A stretch of 64,000 nt of DNA from Cytobacillus suaedae (GCA_014960805.1 CP063163.1:2560001-2624000), one strand, 5' to 3'; positions 25,589 through 34,119 are shown, numbered from the stretch's first letter. Numbers and translations: made by a program. The notes: a model not told the origin generated them from the letters alone.

Positions 25589-25915
25589 TTATTTTAAACC
25601 ATCAAAAACTTGAAAACCTTGCTCAAATGAATATACTTCGTATAAATCTGAGGAACCCTCTCTATTCTTTTTGATTAATAAATTTTCACTTTCAGTTATA
25701 AATTGATAAACATTTCCACCTAAATATTTGATTTCTATTCCATATTCATTAATATCATCTATTGTTTCTTGTTCTGATACTATTCCTAAAAAGTGAGCAA
25801 CCGCAACAACTTCTTTTTCAGCTCGAAAGTTGTAATATAATTCTTTTGGATTTATAAATAATGCTGATAACAGTAAAAACAGAGCAAGAACAACCTTTAC
25901 TAATTTCAACTTCAT
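25589..25915 (-). CDS. Secreted or membrane-anchored protein (108 aa)
   Basis: Signal peptide or anchor at 1-22 (KLVKVVLALFLLLSALF), then a mixed alpha/beta domain (EKEVVAVAHFLGIVSEQETI, YLGGNVYQFITESENLLIKK). Family not recognised. Confidence 0.55.
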   Translation of the reverse strand: MKLKLVKVVLALFLLLSALFINPKELYYNFRAEKEVVAVAHFLGIVSEQETIDDINEYGIEIKYLGGNVYQFITESENLLIKKNREGSSDLYEVYSFEQGFQVFDGLK

Positions 25916-25981
25916 TATACACCCCTTATTACCCTTATTCTTTTTAGTGATATTCTCTATTTATGTACTATTTCCCTTCTT

Positions 25982-26048
25982 TCACTAACCTGCTTAATAG
26001 TGTAATAGCGTATCTTCTTCTTCCAAATATGCTCCCGTTTGTTGAACA
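25982..26048. repeat. TTAG-hairpin element
   Basis: Left box ACTAACCTGCTTAATAGTGT, imperfect stem AGCGTAT/ATATGCT, right box CCCGTTTGTTGAACAAA. Confidence 0.65.
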
Positions 26049-26076
26049 AAAAATTTGGATTTATTCATATAAATAT

Positions 26077-26469
26077 TCAATCAACTACCTTATACACTTT
26101 ACCATGTGCATAAATAAATTCGTTTATATCTTCACCTTTTATGAAATAAACACTTGTTCCTTTACTAACAAATGTTGCCTCACCGTCTTTCAACTGATAC
26201 TCAGGATTGTCGACTTCCTCACTTCTGGTAACAGAGAAAGTAATTTCACTTAGTTTTTTTTCAATATCACTTTCAGTAATTATGGCTGTTTTCTCCTCAT
26301 TTAAGTAATATTTGTTTCCGTTCCAAGCAATAGCATCAACCCACTCCACTTCTACATGCATCTCTTCGATTTCCTTTTCACTTTCAACGGATTCCTTTTC
26401 ACTTTCAACGGAACACCCAGCTAGAAGAAAAACACTAATAGAAAATAATGCGAATAGTATTTTACTCAA
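26077..26469 (-). CDS. Lipoprotein (130 aa)
   Basis: Lipobox VFLLAGC (Cys19). It is followed by a direct repeat, SVESEKE twice, encoded by a near-perfect 21-bp DNA duplication (CGGATTCCTTTTCACTTTCAA). Then a beta-rich domain (KYYLNEEKTAIITESDIEKK). Membrane-tethered extracytoplasmic protein of unknown role. Confidence 0.7.
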   Translation of the reverse strand: MSKILFALFSISVFLLAGCSVESEKESVESEKEIEEMHVEVEWVDAIAWNGNKYYLNEEKTAIITESDIEKKLSEITFSVTRSEEVDNPEYQLKDGEATFVSKGTSVYFIKGEDINEFIYAHGKVYKVVD

Positions 26470-26518
26470 AGTCCCTCATCCTTTTTTTAATTGACATTTG
26501 TACTGTAAATGTTGTTGT

Positions 26519-26545
26519 GCTAACCTGCTCCGTTAGTAAAATAGT
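26519..26545. repeat. TTAG-hairpin element, left half only
   Basis: GCTAACCTGCTCCGTTAGTA then AAATAGTG; no hairpin follows. Confidence 0.55.
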
Positions 26546-26588
26546 GTCTTGCTTAATTTTTGGTTCCGAATTGAAAAACTTAAATCTT

Positions 26589-27032
26589 TTAAAATCCTAC
26601 CAACTTTGACTCTAGTTTTAAGCTAAGCGATTTTTCTAATCCTTTTTTATCTTCATCAGATAAAAAGTCTGTATCAATTGGTTCTTCTTGACCCTTATCT
26701 AGTATAAGAATGATGGCTTCATTAAGCTTAACAGCACTTTTTACGTTATCAAAGTGAATTAGTTTTCTTGGGAAGAGATCTCCCCTGTGAATTGATATGG
26801 AATTGTTTTCAATAATTAAATAGAATTTGTGAGGTAGTTTGAAATAATAAATTGCCCGATATACCATCACGACCATTACTAAAACCATTACAATAATATA
26901 TGAGTTGGAGTAACTCCCCATCTTTGAAGTGAAAGTTTCATAGATACCAAGGAAGATGAGTATTAGCGCATATAATATTGAAAATATCCCTTGTCTAACC
27001 CATTTCATTCTTGGTTCAAATCTATAACCCAA
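26589..27032 (-). CDS. Two-TM protein with PH-like domain (147 aa)
   Basis: GAGGTG is 9 nt from the TTG at 27032 (LGYRFEPRMKWVRQG); a GTG four codons earlier is too close to it. Two TM segments (about 16-32, 45-62) then FYLIIENNSISIHRGDLFPR with KLIHFDNVKSAVK, resembling membrane-anchored PH-like domains. Unknown function. Confidence 0.65.
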   Translation of the reverse strand: MGYRFEPRMKWVRQGIFSILYALILIFLGIYETFTSKMGSYSNSYIIVMVLVMVVMVYRAIYYFKLPHKFYLIIENNSISIHRGDLFPRKLIHFDNVKSAVKLNEAIILILDKGQEEPIDTDFLSDEDKKGLEKSLSLKLESKLVGF

Positions 27033-27133
27033 AATATTAGACACCTCTTTCTTTCAGTTCCTTCAGTTTTTTAGTGTCACATTAGCAAAATTAACAGAAT
27101 AATGAAAATTTTAAAATGTTAGGTTTCCTTCTT

Positions 27134-27162
27134 ATGCTAACCTGCCCGTTAGCTTAATAAGC
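27134..27162. repeat. TTAG-hairpin element, half copy
   Basis: GCTAACCTGCCCGTTAGCTT then AATAAGC, placed just before the stop codon of the next gene. Confidence 0.55.
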
Positions 27163-27357
27163 TTATTTCTCTTCAAACTCTTTTTTTAGCCATACTACTT
27201 CTTTTTGATAATTGTTTAGGGTTTCTGTAATAGCATCTTTTACCACTCTTGGATAATCGTTTTTTAACTCCTGTTCTAACTCTTTGATATCAACTCTTAA
27301 TAATTCTAACGCTCTAACTTTTTCTTCTTTAGACATATATTCATAAATTCCCCTCAT
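27163..27357 (-). CDS. Small helical protein (64 aa)
   Basis: GAGAGGTGTACTTT then ATG (MRGIYEYMSKEEKVRALELL). Highly charged, all-helical (RVDIKELEQELKNDYPRVVK), likely a coiled coil or small alpha bundle. Unrecognised. Confidence 0.6.
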   Translation of the reverse strand: MRGIYEYMSKEEKVRALELLRVDIKELEQELKNDYPRVVKDAITETLNNYQKEVVWLKKEFEEK

Positions 27358-27393
27358 AAAGTACACCTCTCTTTAGCAAAACTTCTTTTCCTT

Positions 27394-27466
27394 TTCTGCT
27401 TCTTTACTTTAATAAGAAAAAGCTATTCTCCTTCTTGAATTAGAGCACCCGTTAGCATAACAAAGT
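27394..27466. repeat. TTAG-hairpin element
   Basis: Left box CTGCTTCTTTACTTTAATAA, stem AGCTATTC/GAATTAGAGC, right box ACCCGTTAGCATAACAAAG. Confidence 0.7.
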
Positions 27467-27468
27467 AT

Positions 27469-27885
27469 CTACTTCTTGTTCCACCAATTAGGGTAAGTGT
27501 TCCACCATTCCTCTGCTTCTTCTAACGAATTGAATACTTGTTTAGATACTTCATCAGTATTCAATTCATTAAATTCAAACATTCCATTTACCTCTTTACC
27601 CAAACGTTTTCTATGCCAAGCTGAACCATCTCCAATATGGTAAACCTTGACCTTATTAGGAGTTCGATATGTCTCAGCTACATCTGTATGACCTTCAGGA
27701 GAGCATTTAGAAATCTCAACATATAAAACTCCTCCCCACATACTAAATTGAAACATAAGTAAGTCAGTTTGTTCTTCTAATTTTCTATAAAAATGAGGGA
27801 AGGACCCTTTAAATCCACATTTCCTTAATGTTGGAATAACATTCTCTTTCAAAGACTTTATCATTGCATCTCGTTCAACTGACAA
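27469..27885 (-). CDS. DUF4304 protein
   Basis: 138 aa from TTG with GGAGG 9 nt upstream. MIKSLKENVIPTLRKCGFKG, FPHFYRKLEEQTDLLMFQFS and WGGVLYVEISKC are the DUF4304 pattern. Function unknown; the family is common as single, mobile-looking genes in Firmicutes. Confidence 0.8.
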   Translation of the reverse strand: MSVERDAMIKSLKENVIPTLRKCGFKGSFPHFYRKLEEQTDLLMFQFSMWGGVLYVEISKCSPEGHTDVAETYRTPNKVKVYHIGDGSAWHRKRLGKEVNGMFEFNELNTDEVSKQVFNSLEEAEEWWNTYPNWWNKK

Positions 27886-27938
27886 AAGGCTCTACCTCCA
27901 ACTCATCTTTCATCTCTTTTATTTTTACTTAATTTTTG

Positions 27939-28025
27939 TTCAACTAAACTGCTCCTTTAACGCAATAAGAGCTGCCGTATGCGACAGCCCCTTGTTCAGC
28001 TATTGCCCCCGTTTGTTTAAGTACA
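27939..28025. repeat. TTAG-hairpin element with extra stem
   Basis: Left box ACTGCTCCTTTAACGCAATA, then GAGCTGCCGTATGCGACAGC (imperfect stem), then CCCTTGTTCAGCTATTGCCC and right box CGTTTGTTTAAGTAC. It looks like two hairpin modules joined. Confidence 0.7.
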
Positions 28026-28040
28026 TTTTTTCACAATGAT

Positions 28041-28475
28041 TTAATTCTTTTTGATCTTGCCGACTATAAAACCCAGAGTAAACACCAACAACATAGAAAG
28101 ATATGAAATTATTGTAATAGTTGTTCCATGCAATACATTTGAAAACAATAAAGTTAATTTAGTACCAGACCAAATAAATGAAAGCATATAATGTTGACTA
28201 ATAAGTGCTAAAAACATATTTCTGCTTTCGTCATTCAAAAGTACAAATTGCCACAAATATAGTAAAAATGAAAGTAACCAAATACTATTTCCAATAATAA
28301 AATTCTTAGTATTGTTTCCACCTAAATTGGATAATCTTATTCCTACCCAAAACCAAAATACCGCAAAGGTAAGTTGGCTCAAAAGTGGAGGTATTATCAT
28401 CACAAAGGTGTTAGATAAAAGTCCATAAATAAATGGTATTAGTATCCATATGAGTATTTTCTTATTTTCTATCAT
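28041..28475 (-). CDS. Four-TM membrane protein (144 aa)
   Basis: AGGGGGCGAAAACAC then ATG. TM segments at about 8-26, 32-50, 60-78 and 118-140; ends GFIVGKIKKN. Unknown. Confidence 0.65.
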   Translation of the reverse strand: MIENKKILIWILIPFIYGLLSNTFVMIIPPLLSQLTFAVFWFWVGIRLSNLGGNNTKNFIIGNSIWLLSFLLYLWQFVLLNDESRNMFLALISQHYMLSFIWSGTKLTLLFSNVLHGTTITIISYLSMLLVFTLGFIVGKIKKN

Positions 28476-28498
28476 GTGTTTTCGCCCCCTATTTTTTG

Positions 28499-28565
28499 TT
28501 AACCTGCTCCTATAACGAAAGAAGCGAATACCTTGTTAAGCATTCGCACCCTTTATCACAATAGA
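28499..28565. repeat. TTAG-hairpin element
   Basis: Left box CTGCTCCTATAACGAAAGA, stem GCGAAT/ATTCGC, right box ACCCTTTATCACAATAG. Confidence 0.7.
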
Positions 28566-28581
28566 GATTCGGGATTAGGTT

Positions 28582-29565
28582 CTATTCATAATTACTTTTA
28601 AAAAGAATTTCATCTGCAGGTGTTTGTGTCCAAACTTCAATCGAAACATCTGGGTTTAGATTGATAAACAACTCCATAATTTTGTTTCCTATTTTATAAT
28701 TTGCCCATTGGGGTATACCCCTGCTTGGATTACCATTATGAAAATCATCTTTAATCTTTGGATCGATTGAACTTAAATTGTCCATTAATATTTTCCTTGT
28801 TACATTTTCAAGGATTTCTGATAATGGTTCACTCCAAGGTGCCTTAATATCAGGGTAGATGATTTTTGCAAATGTATCTGCCTTTCCTCCAAGTATAACT
28901 GTATCTAGTAATGTATTAGTACCACTTATTACATTTTCCTCCATATAGACTGCATGATGGTATTCATGAGCAATCGTAAACTTTAGGATTGTTGCGTCAA
29001 AATAGGAAGGATCGATTTGAATTAATATGACATCATCCTTAGCCATGACAGCACCAGTTACACCTTTCATCTGCTTCAATGAATATGAGAGATCTGGATT
29101 AGCTGGAAATAAATAAACAGTCTTATTCCCTCCAGGTAGTTTATCAGCAGACTTCTTTAAAGATTCTTCGATTAACTTATTTATTTCGATTTGATTTGCG
29201 ATTAACGATTGAACGGATTCTTCCAGTTTGCTTATGTTAGTGGGTGGTATAAAAGTCCAATGATTATATATCCAAAATCCATCATTCTCACCATAAGCTT
29301 TTATTCGAAATGGCTCAGCAACTGATTTTTTATATATCTCTTCCAAATTTTCAGGTTGTTTTTTTGCATCATTCACATAGTCTAGTATTTCTTGGTAATA
29401 AGAAATGATTTGAAATTCTTGATCATTATGTGAGAATATAATCGGGGTTTGAATTGACGTATCTGTAGGAGAAATAACCTCTGAAGTGTCATTTGAACAA
29501 CTTATTAATAGGAACAAGGTACAAATCATGATACAAAAACCTTGAAAATTTTTAATAATAATCAC
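28582..29565 (-). CDS. DUF2268-type putative Zn-protease lipoprotein
   Basis: 327 aa. Lipobox LFLLISC. AHEYHHAVYMEE provides a gluzincin-like HExxH zinc site, as in DUF2268 family proteins; the C-terminal part (PQWANYKIGNKIMELFINLN) also matches that family's conserved end. Probably an extracytoplasmic metallopeptidase. GTG start after AAGAAG; the first residues are uncertain. Confidence 0.78.
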   Translation of the reverse strand: MIIIKNFQGFCIMICTLFLLISCSNDTSEVISPTDTSIQTPIIFSHNDQEFQIISYYQEILDYVNDAKKQPENLEEIYKKSVAEPFRIKAYGENDGFWIYNHWTFIPPTNISKLEESVQSLIANQIEINKLIEESLKKSADKLPGGNKTVYLFPANPDLSYSLKQMKGVTGAVMAKDDVILIQIDPSYFDATILKFTIAHEYHHAVYMEENVISGTNTLLDTVILGGKADTFAKIIYPDIKAPWSEPLSEILENVTRKILMDNLSSIDPKIKDDFHNGNPSRGIPQWANYKIGNKIMELFINLNPDVSIEVWTQTPADEILFKSNYE

Positions 29566-29726
29566 CTTCTTATGAATAATGTGTTTTGTTGTACAAGAAC
29601 TAATTGCTTTAATATTACCACGATTCCAGATAATGGTTAATATATCATAGTACCATGAGGTTATTCTATGATAAATTCTGAGTAGTGAATAGTTTAATAT
29701 ACTGATTTTTTAATGTATCTCTTATT
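29566..29726. other. Intergenic stretch
   Basis: AT-rich promoter region of the DUF2268 gene; no gene seen. Confidence 0.3.
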
Positions 29727-29756
29727 GAACTAACCTGCACCGTTAGCTTAGTATAG
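29727..29756. repeat. TTAG-hairpin element, half copy
   Basis: AACTAACCTGCACCGTTAGC then TTAGTATAG immediately before the next gene's stop. Confidence 0.55.
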
Positions 29757-29757
29757 T

Positions 29758-30102
29758 TTATTCTACCTTCTTTATCTTAATTGCTTTCGCTTGTCCAGGG
29801 AATGATGTTTCCACTCCACCTGAAATTGTGGCTGATACTTTATCTCCTTTATTAAAATCATCTGCTTTGCGATATGATAAATAAATTAGACTTATGGGAG
29901 CTTCTAGTGATGATAAATCCTCAATTGAAAGGTCTTTAATTTCTTTATATTCCTCCATAGAAATATTTTCAGCCAATAACACTCGGTCATTTTCAACTAT
30001 TAAGATATAACCTTGTGTTTTTATCTTTTCTCCAACAATCCCACACCCAGCAATAACCAACATAAACAGCATCATAAAAATAACTCTCTTAATCTTTTTC
30101 AA
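29758..30102 (-). CDS. DUF3221 lipoprotein (YobA-like)
   Basis: 114 aa. Lipobox MLVIAGC (Cys20), then TQGYILIVENDRVLLAENIS and DKVSATISGGVETSFPGQAK, the small beta-barrel pattern of DUF3221 proteins of Bacillus. Exported and lipid anchored; function unknown. Confidence 0.78.
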   Translation of the reverse strand: MKKIKRVIFMMLFMLVIAGCGIVGEKIKTQGYILIVENDRVLLAENISMEEYKEIKDLSIEDLSSLEAPISLIYLSYRKADDFNKGDKVSATISGGVETSFPGQAKAIKIKKVE

Positions 30103-30162
30103 ATAAATCCCCCCAGTCTCTTAATGACTTCGGCATAATGAACATTAAAACCTTTTTAAACA

Positions 30163-30229
30163 TTCCTGCTCCAATAGTTGAAGAAGCGATAGCATTGTTC
30201 AGCTATCGCCCCCTTTTATTTAAGTACAA
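30163..30229. repeat. TTAG-hairpin element (near-ideal copy)
   Basis: Left box CTGCTCCAATAGTTGAAGA, perfect stem GCGATAGC/GCTATCGC with loop ATTGTTCA, right box CCCCCTTTTATTTAAGTAC. Confidence 0.85.
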
Positions 30230-30288
30230 TTATTCAAAATTTCACAAATAAATAGCGTTTCATCAAGGTATCACTAACATGTAGATTA

Positions 30289-30438
30289 CTAATTTTTCTT
30301 AAACATGTCTTTTAAAGTAAAACCAAACATAATAGTGCCTGCAACGATTAGCAAGATAGATGTAAATACTGAATCGGTTTTAATAAATAGACTAACACCG
30401 GTTACTAGAACTGCAATACTACCTATTAGATTCATCAT
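30289..30438 (-). CDS. Two-TM small protein (49 aa)
   Basis: MMNLIGSIAVLVTGVSLFIK and SILLIVAGTIMFGFTLKDMF: two TM helices and a basic tail. Preceded by GAAGGGATTAATAAATT, a weak ribosome site. It sits between two elements like the other cassettes. Confidence 0.55.
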   Translation of the reverse strand: MMNLIGSIAVLVTGVSLFIKTDSVFTSILLIVAGTIMFGFTLKDMFKKN

Positions 30439-30540
30439 AATTTATTAATCCCTTCAATTAAATCTACCTACATTTAAATATGAATCGGTACTGAATCTTC
30501 TTTGGATTATAAAAGAGACCAGCAGTTGTCAATCTTACTT

Positions 30541-30575
30541 TACTTATTAAAGAAGTGCCCCCATTAGTTCAATAA
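30541..30575. repeat. TTAG-hairpin element, half copy
   Basis: GAAGTGCCCCCATTAGTTCA then ATAAG: right box only. Confidence 0.55.
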
Positions 30576-30581
30576 GTAACA

Positions 30582-31358
30582 CTATATTTTTTCAGATTTT
30601 TCTTGCTTTAAATAAATATCATAGAGAAGCTTAATACTTTCTGATAGTTTTTCATCGGATAAAGTATGTTTAAATCTGTTAGGTAATCCTGTGGCCCCTA
30701 ATACAAATATTAATGGAGCCTTTGAAAACTCTCCTAATACGCCAACGTCTACTACAACATTATCCAATCCACCTGTCATATGATTCAATAAATGTTTAGG
30801 TATTTCTTTTACTTCATCATTTTGTCTAACTAATCCATTAATAACAGGTTCCCATAGTTCAGGATTAACCTTATATCCTTGGTAAATTAATTTTAAAAGT
30901 TCGAATATCTCACTTAATTTTCCTTTATTCTCTTTTTCCCGAGGATTATCGGTAACATTTATATTTGGAAAATATCCTTTAAGTTTTTCATTAATCTTTT
31001 TCCAACCACCAGTAAATTCAACGACTCGATTAGCAACATAACTATCGTGACAGGCAATCATTACTTCAACTGCGTTTCGTAAAGATAAAGTAGTTCTGTG
31101 TTGAAAATGTGGATATATTTGATTACTGTCCTCTTTTGGATTAAAGAGAATATTCTCCAAAACATCATTCCAATTTGATATTTCTTCTTCTACAAGTTTT
31201 GTTATGCAAAAAGCGATTGCTACTTTAGCAGCAGATGCAAGTGGTATTTCTAATTCCTTATTAAGCTCCAATACTACTTCCTGCTTTAATTCTGAATAAA
31301 CCAAAATGCCAACTTGACCACTTTCAACCTCACTCAATTTACTAAGCACTGTATTCAT
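30582..31358 (-). CDS. Class A beta-lactamase-fold serine hydrolase, cytoplasmic
   Basis: 258 aa from MNTVLSKLSEVESGQVGILV (GGGG 8 nt before ATG). It carries an SxxK motif in IPLASAAKVAIAF, an SxN-like DSYVANRV and a KTG-like HMTGGLDN. No signal peptide, unlike true penicillinases, so it is more likely an intracellular serine hydrolase than a secreted antibiotic-resistance enzyme. Single-gene cassette. Confidence 0.8.
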   Translation of the reverse strand: MNTVLSKLSEVESGQVGILVYSELKQEVVLELNKELEIPLASAAKVAIAFCITKLVEEEISNWNDVLENILFNPKEDSNQIYPHFQHRTTLSLRNAVEVMIACHDSYVANRVVEFTGGWKKINEKLKGYFPNINVTDNPREKENKGKLSEIFELLKLIYQGYKVNPELWEPVINGLVRQNDEVKEIPKHLLNHMTGGLDNVVVDVGVLGEFSKAPLIFVLGATGLPNRFKHTLSDEKLSESIKLLYDIYLKQEKSEKI

Positions 31359-31416
31359 TTGCAATACCCCACTTTTAAATTTGCTTTATCTAATTTTTAA
31401 ATTTAGCTTATTAAAC

Positions 31417-31489
31417 TCTACTGCTCCTTTACTTCAATAAAAAAGGTGCGATCTCCTTCTTGAAGATACGCACCCTTTACTAGAATAAG
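31417..31489. repeat. TTAG-hairpin element
   Basis: Left box CTGCTCCTTTACTTCAATAA, stem GGTGCG/CGCACC, right box CACCCTTTACTAGAATAAG. The right box contains the TAG stop of the Nudix gene. Confidence 0.85.
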
Positions 31490-31872
31490 GAAAGAACCTT
31501 TAAAGCAACTTCTTTAGGTTTAACATCAATAGATGATAACTTATCTAAATCAACCCACATAGGCAAATATGTTCCTCTATCTCTTTTTTCGTCTATATAC
31601 TCTTCACCTTGTCCAGTACCAAATTCCCCAACAATAATTTCAGATAGGAAAAAGTATTGAGTTCCATTGAACTCAACCTCTGCAATGCAGTCATTCACCT
31701 TAACTTCTACACCCAATTCTTCTAATGCTTCTCTTTTGGCTCCATCTTCTGGTGTTTCTCCATTTTCTATTCCACCACCAGGAAAAACAAAATAAACAGT
31801 ACCCTCTCTGATTCTTTTAATTAGTCCGACCTTATAATTCTCTATAATTACTACTGAAGCTCTATCTCGCAA
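31480..31872 (-). CDS. Nudix hydrolase
   Basis: 130 aa. A TTG at 31872 preceded by AGGGGG fits the usual Nudix start (LRDRASVVIIENYKVGLIKR) better than the ATG 14 codons upstream. Complete Nudix box GGGIENGETPEDGAKREALE followed by ELG. Probably hydrolyses a nucleotide derivative. The stop codon falls inside the TTAG element. Confidence 0.88.
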   Translation of the reverse strand: MRDRASVVIIENYKVGLIKRIREGTVYFVFPGGGIENGETPEDGAKREALEELGVEVKVNDCIAEVEFNGTQYFFLSEIIVGEFGTGQGEEYIDEKRDRGTYLPMWVDLDKLSSIDVKPKEVALKVLSLF

Positions 31873-31935
31873 TACAATCCCCCTTATCAATAAGGTCTTA
31901 TTATAGATTGCCATCCTTTAAAAAAGAAGGATCCG

Positions 31936-31975
31936 CCGCACTGTTCCCATCTAATTACTCAACATTGAATCCCGT
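31936..31975. repeat. Degenerate TTAG-hairpin element
   Basis: GCACTGTTCCCATCTAATTA then TTGAATCCCGTTAATG; both boxes recognisable, stem lost. Confidence 0.4.
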
Positions 31976-32013
31976 TAATGAAAAAGAAATTTGTTATTGT
32001 CCACGATTTTATG

Positions 32014-32572
32014 TCATCTTAGATCTTCGTTTAGGTTAATATATGTTGCATTTTCAGGTTCCCCAAAATAATAAAGCTCCACACCATCCTTATTGGTTGC
32101 TACTGGATTAAGATGGTCAATTTGTTTACTGTATGAAAATATGAAAGTTATGGGTTCTCCTATTCTTATCTCTTTTCTTTCTCTGTTAGGCTCTACACCG
32201 GCTTCTATATAAGCTACTTCTTCTTCGTAGGATATGATACTAAACATCGATACTGCGTCATTTTTTTGTAGTATAACTAATACCTCCAAAAGTTTGAAGG
32301 TTATCAGATCTATACGGAGTAAAGGTTGATATTCGACTCCTGTAGAAAATCCCTTTCTTTTCAACTAATACGGTACGGTACTTTTTTTCTTTATCACTTT
32401 TAAAAATAAAAATAACAGAAGAACCTGTATCATTTTGCTCCAACAACTCTGCATCTGCTGGAAGGAAGGCATTACTTTTAGCAGCACTTAATGCAGTAAA
32501 CCTATATCCACTTAAAATAAATACCAATATCATTACAACTAGCAATGGGAATATGAATAACCATTTTTTCAT
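32014..32572 (-). pseudogene. Frameshifted membrane-anchored protein
   Basis: GGGGG precedes ATG at 32572 (MKKWLFIFPLLVVMILVFIL, signal anchor). The frame runs to GGISYTTKK and stops at an A7 tract (plus strand T 32261-32267). The next frame carries on NDAVSMFSIISYEEEVAYIE to the natural stop at 32014. The 559-nt length means one extra base. A long homopolymer makes slippage, phase variation or a sequencing error equally possible. Confidence 0.75.
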
Positions 32573-32608
32573 GCATCTGTTCCCCCACAAAATTCAACAA
32601 CTTATTTT

Positions 32609-32671
32609 CAACTAACTCGTTAGTACAATAGGCAACTGCTCTTATTGAACACTCGCCCTATCGTTAAGTAG
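32609..32671. repeat. TTAG-hairpin element
   Basis: Left box ACTAACTCGTTAGTACAATA, hairpin GCAACTGC..ACTCGC, right box CCTATCGTTAAGTAG. Confidence 0.65.
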
Positions 32672-32699
32672 TAAATGTCTGAATTTGAAGTTATATTGA

Positions 32700-32855
32700 T
32701 TAAAATATGAGATTTTTAAGAAATAAAAAGCCGTATATCAAAGCACCACAAATTACAATAAATAATCCCACCATTACAAATCTATAGACAAAACCTTTAC
32801 CCATAGAGAATAAATCTAAGAACATATTCTTAAAAATAACAAATACCTTATTCAT
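32700..32855 (-). CDS. Small membrane protein (51 aa)
   Basis: GGGGGAAGATT then ATG. MNKVFVIFKNMFLDLFSMGK is an amphipathic start, then one TM (VMVGLFIVICGALIYGFLFL). Unknown. Confidence 0.6.
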   Translation of the reverse strand: MNKVFVIFKNMFLDLFSMGKGFVYRFVMVGLFIVICGALIYGFLFLKNLIF

Positions 32856-32916
32856 AATCTTCCCCCGTTAACAAATCATCGTTGCCATTATTTTACCATC
32901 AAACACAATAACCTAT

Positions 32917-33006
32917 TGAACAAACTTGCTCATTAGTACAATAACTACCACAAAAAGAGCACTTCATCTTCTTCTTGAAGAAATGCCCTCTTTAGTTGCA
33001 TAAAAA
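32917..33006. repeat. TTAG-hairpin element
   Basis: Left box CTTGCTCATTAGTACAATAA, AAAAAGAGCACTTC arm with GAAATGCCCTC, right box CCCTCTTTAGTTGCATAAA. Confidence 0.65.
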
Positions 33007-33007
33007 C

Positions 33008-33100
33008 TTACTTTTCATCACTATTTTCTTTGATAAATTCTAATAGTTCAGGATATTTTATGTTATATGCCATCTTTTCATCTTCGGAAATGTGCTATCT
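33008..33100 (-). pseudogene. Tail of a lost gene
   Basis: Frame ISEDEKMAYNIKYPELLEFI then KENSDEK and stop. The upstream side is cut at GGCCCCGTTTGCTTGCT (an element half, 33104-33130). No start codon or ribosome site. Confidence 0.4.
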
Positions 33101-33134
33101 ATTTAGAAAAGGCCCCGTTTGCTTGCTAATTTTA

Positions 33135-33199
33135 AATAAGTTCAAATAAAAAAAGATTTCTCCTTCTTGAAGAAATGCCCTCGTTACCTGAATAGTAGA
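33135..33199. repeat. TTAG-hairpin element
   Basis: AAATAAGTTCAAATAAAAAA, stem GATTTCT/AGAAATG, right box CCCTCGTTACCTGAATAG. Confidence 0.65.
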
Positions 33200-33250
33200 G
33201 GTAAGTATTTACGCTTTAATTCATCCTCTAGTTCTTTCTTAATTTCTTGG
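33199..33250 (-). pseudogene. Fragment duplicated from the 57-aa gene at 19576
   Basis: GGTAAGTATT, ACGCTTTAATTCATCCTC and AGTTCTTTCTTAATTTCTT match the 3' end of the gene at 19576-19749 almost base for base. The same TTAG element also precedes both. The copy is broken after about 50 bp. Confidence 0.65.
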
Positions 33251-33387
33251 AGTGTAACTGACCATCAGTAGCCCAATTTTATCTTTCATATTCTTCAAAT
33301 AATACAGTTATCCTCCATCTTTCTTTACATTAAGCGTTTTAACTGCTTCATTGGTTATTGCCTCAACAATTAAGAACAAATTATTAA
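33251..33387. other. Intergenic stretch with debris
   Basis: Minus frame near 33310-33365 reads VEAITNEAVKTLNVKKDGG and stops: perhaps another truncated tail. No intact gene. Confidence 0.3.
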
Positions 33388-33627
33388 TTATATTAACCTA
33401 GAAATTCCAAAAAATATTAAAAGTATAGTCATACACCATGAAAACAAGATATACTTTTTATCGCCATCTCCAAAGATGTACCCAAGAACCAATAAATATA
33501 ACGCAAATATGATAGTTAATATTCCTATTAAAAAATCTGATTCAGTGAATTCTCGTAAAATAAAAAATACAAATAATATTAGAAACACTACTTTAGGCTT
33601 TTTAAACGCCGTTACTATACTTTGCAT
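33388..33627 (-). CDS. Small membrane protein (79 aa)
   Basis: GAGGTGTATGTA then ATG (MQSIVTAFKKPKVVFLILFV). Three closely spaced TM segments. Unknown. Confidence 0.6.
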   Translation of the reverse strand: MQSIVTAFKKPKVVFLILFVFFILREFTESDFLIGILTIIFALYLLVLGYIFGDGDKKYILFSWCMTILLIFFGISRLI

Positions 33628-33660
33628 TACATACACCTCATAAAAATTCTCTTTAAATAT

Positions 33661-33739
33661 TGAACTCTTCTGCTACATAGTTCAACAAAAGTAAGCTCTA
33701 ATCCTTCTTGAATTAGTGCCCCCTATACTTTAAGTACAA
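33661..33739. repeat. TTAG-hairpin element
   Basis: Left box TTCTGCTACATAGTTCAACA, stem GCTCTAAT/ATTAGTGC, right box CCCCCTATACTTTAAGTAC. Confidence 0.75.
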
Positions 33740-33759
33740 CAATTCACAATCTTATCTTT

Positions 33760-33978
33760 TTAAACATTATCACTTTTGGGAACAAAAAAATTAGTTAATT
33801 TTTTTGCTGAAATGAGTGCCATAGGAACAATAACTAAAACGATAATTGCAAAACCTATGAGATTATTAATCCCTGATACACGAATCGATAATGCATTCCA
33901 AGTAAGTCCTAGAACCTTAAAATATAGATAGAAAAATCCCCCAGCTAAAACAAAAAAACAAAATGTTCTCTTATGCAA
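33760..33978 (-). CDS. Two-TM small protein (72 aa)
   Basis: GAGGAG is 8 nt from the TTG at 33978 (LHKRTFCFFVLAGGFFYLYF); ATGs upstream overlap the ribosome site. Two TM helices, tail KKLTNFFVPKSDNV. Unknown. Confidence 0.55.
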   Translation of the reverse strand: MHKRTFCFFVLAGGFFYLYFKVLGLTWNALSIRVSGINNLIGFAIIVLVIVPMALISAKKLTNFFVPKSDNV

Positions 33979-34058
33979 ACGCTTCGCTCCTCTCATCAAT
34001 TACATTTCTATACATTACCATATACCATGGTTTTTTGTTGGACTATTCTGATTATATA

Positions 34059-34112
34059 ATGAAATAGTGACCACTCTTACTAAGCATTCGCACCCGTTAC
34101 TAGAATAAGTAA
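34059..34112. repeat. TTAG-hairpin element, degenerate left side
   Basis: GAAATAGTGACCACTCTTAC, arm GCATTCGC, right box ACCCGTTACTAGAATAAG. Confidence 0.55.
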
Positions 34113-34119
34113 ATAAGGT

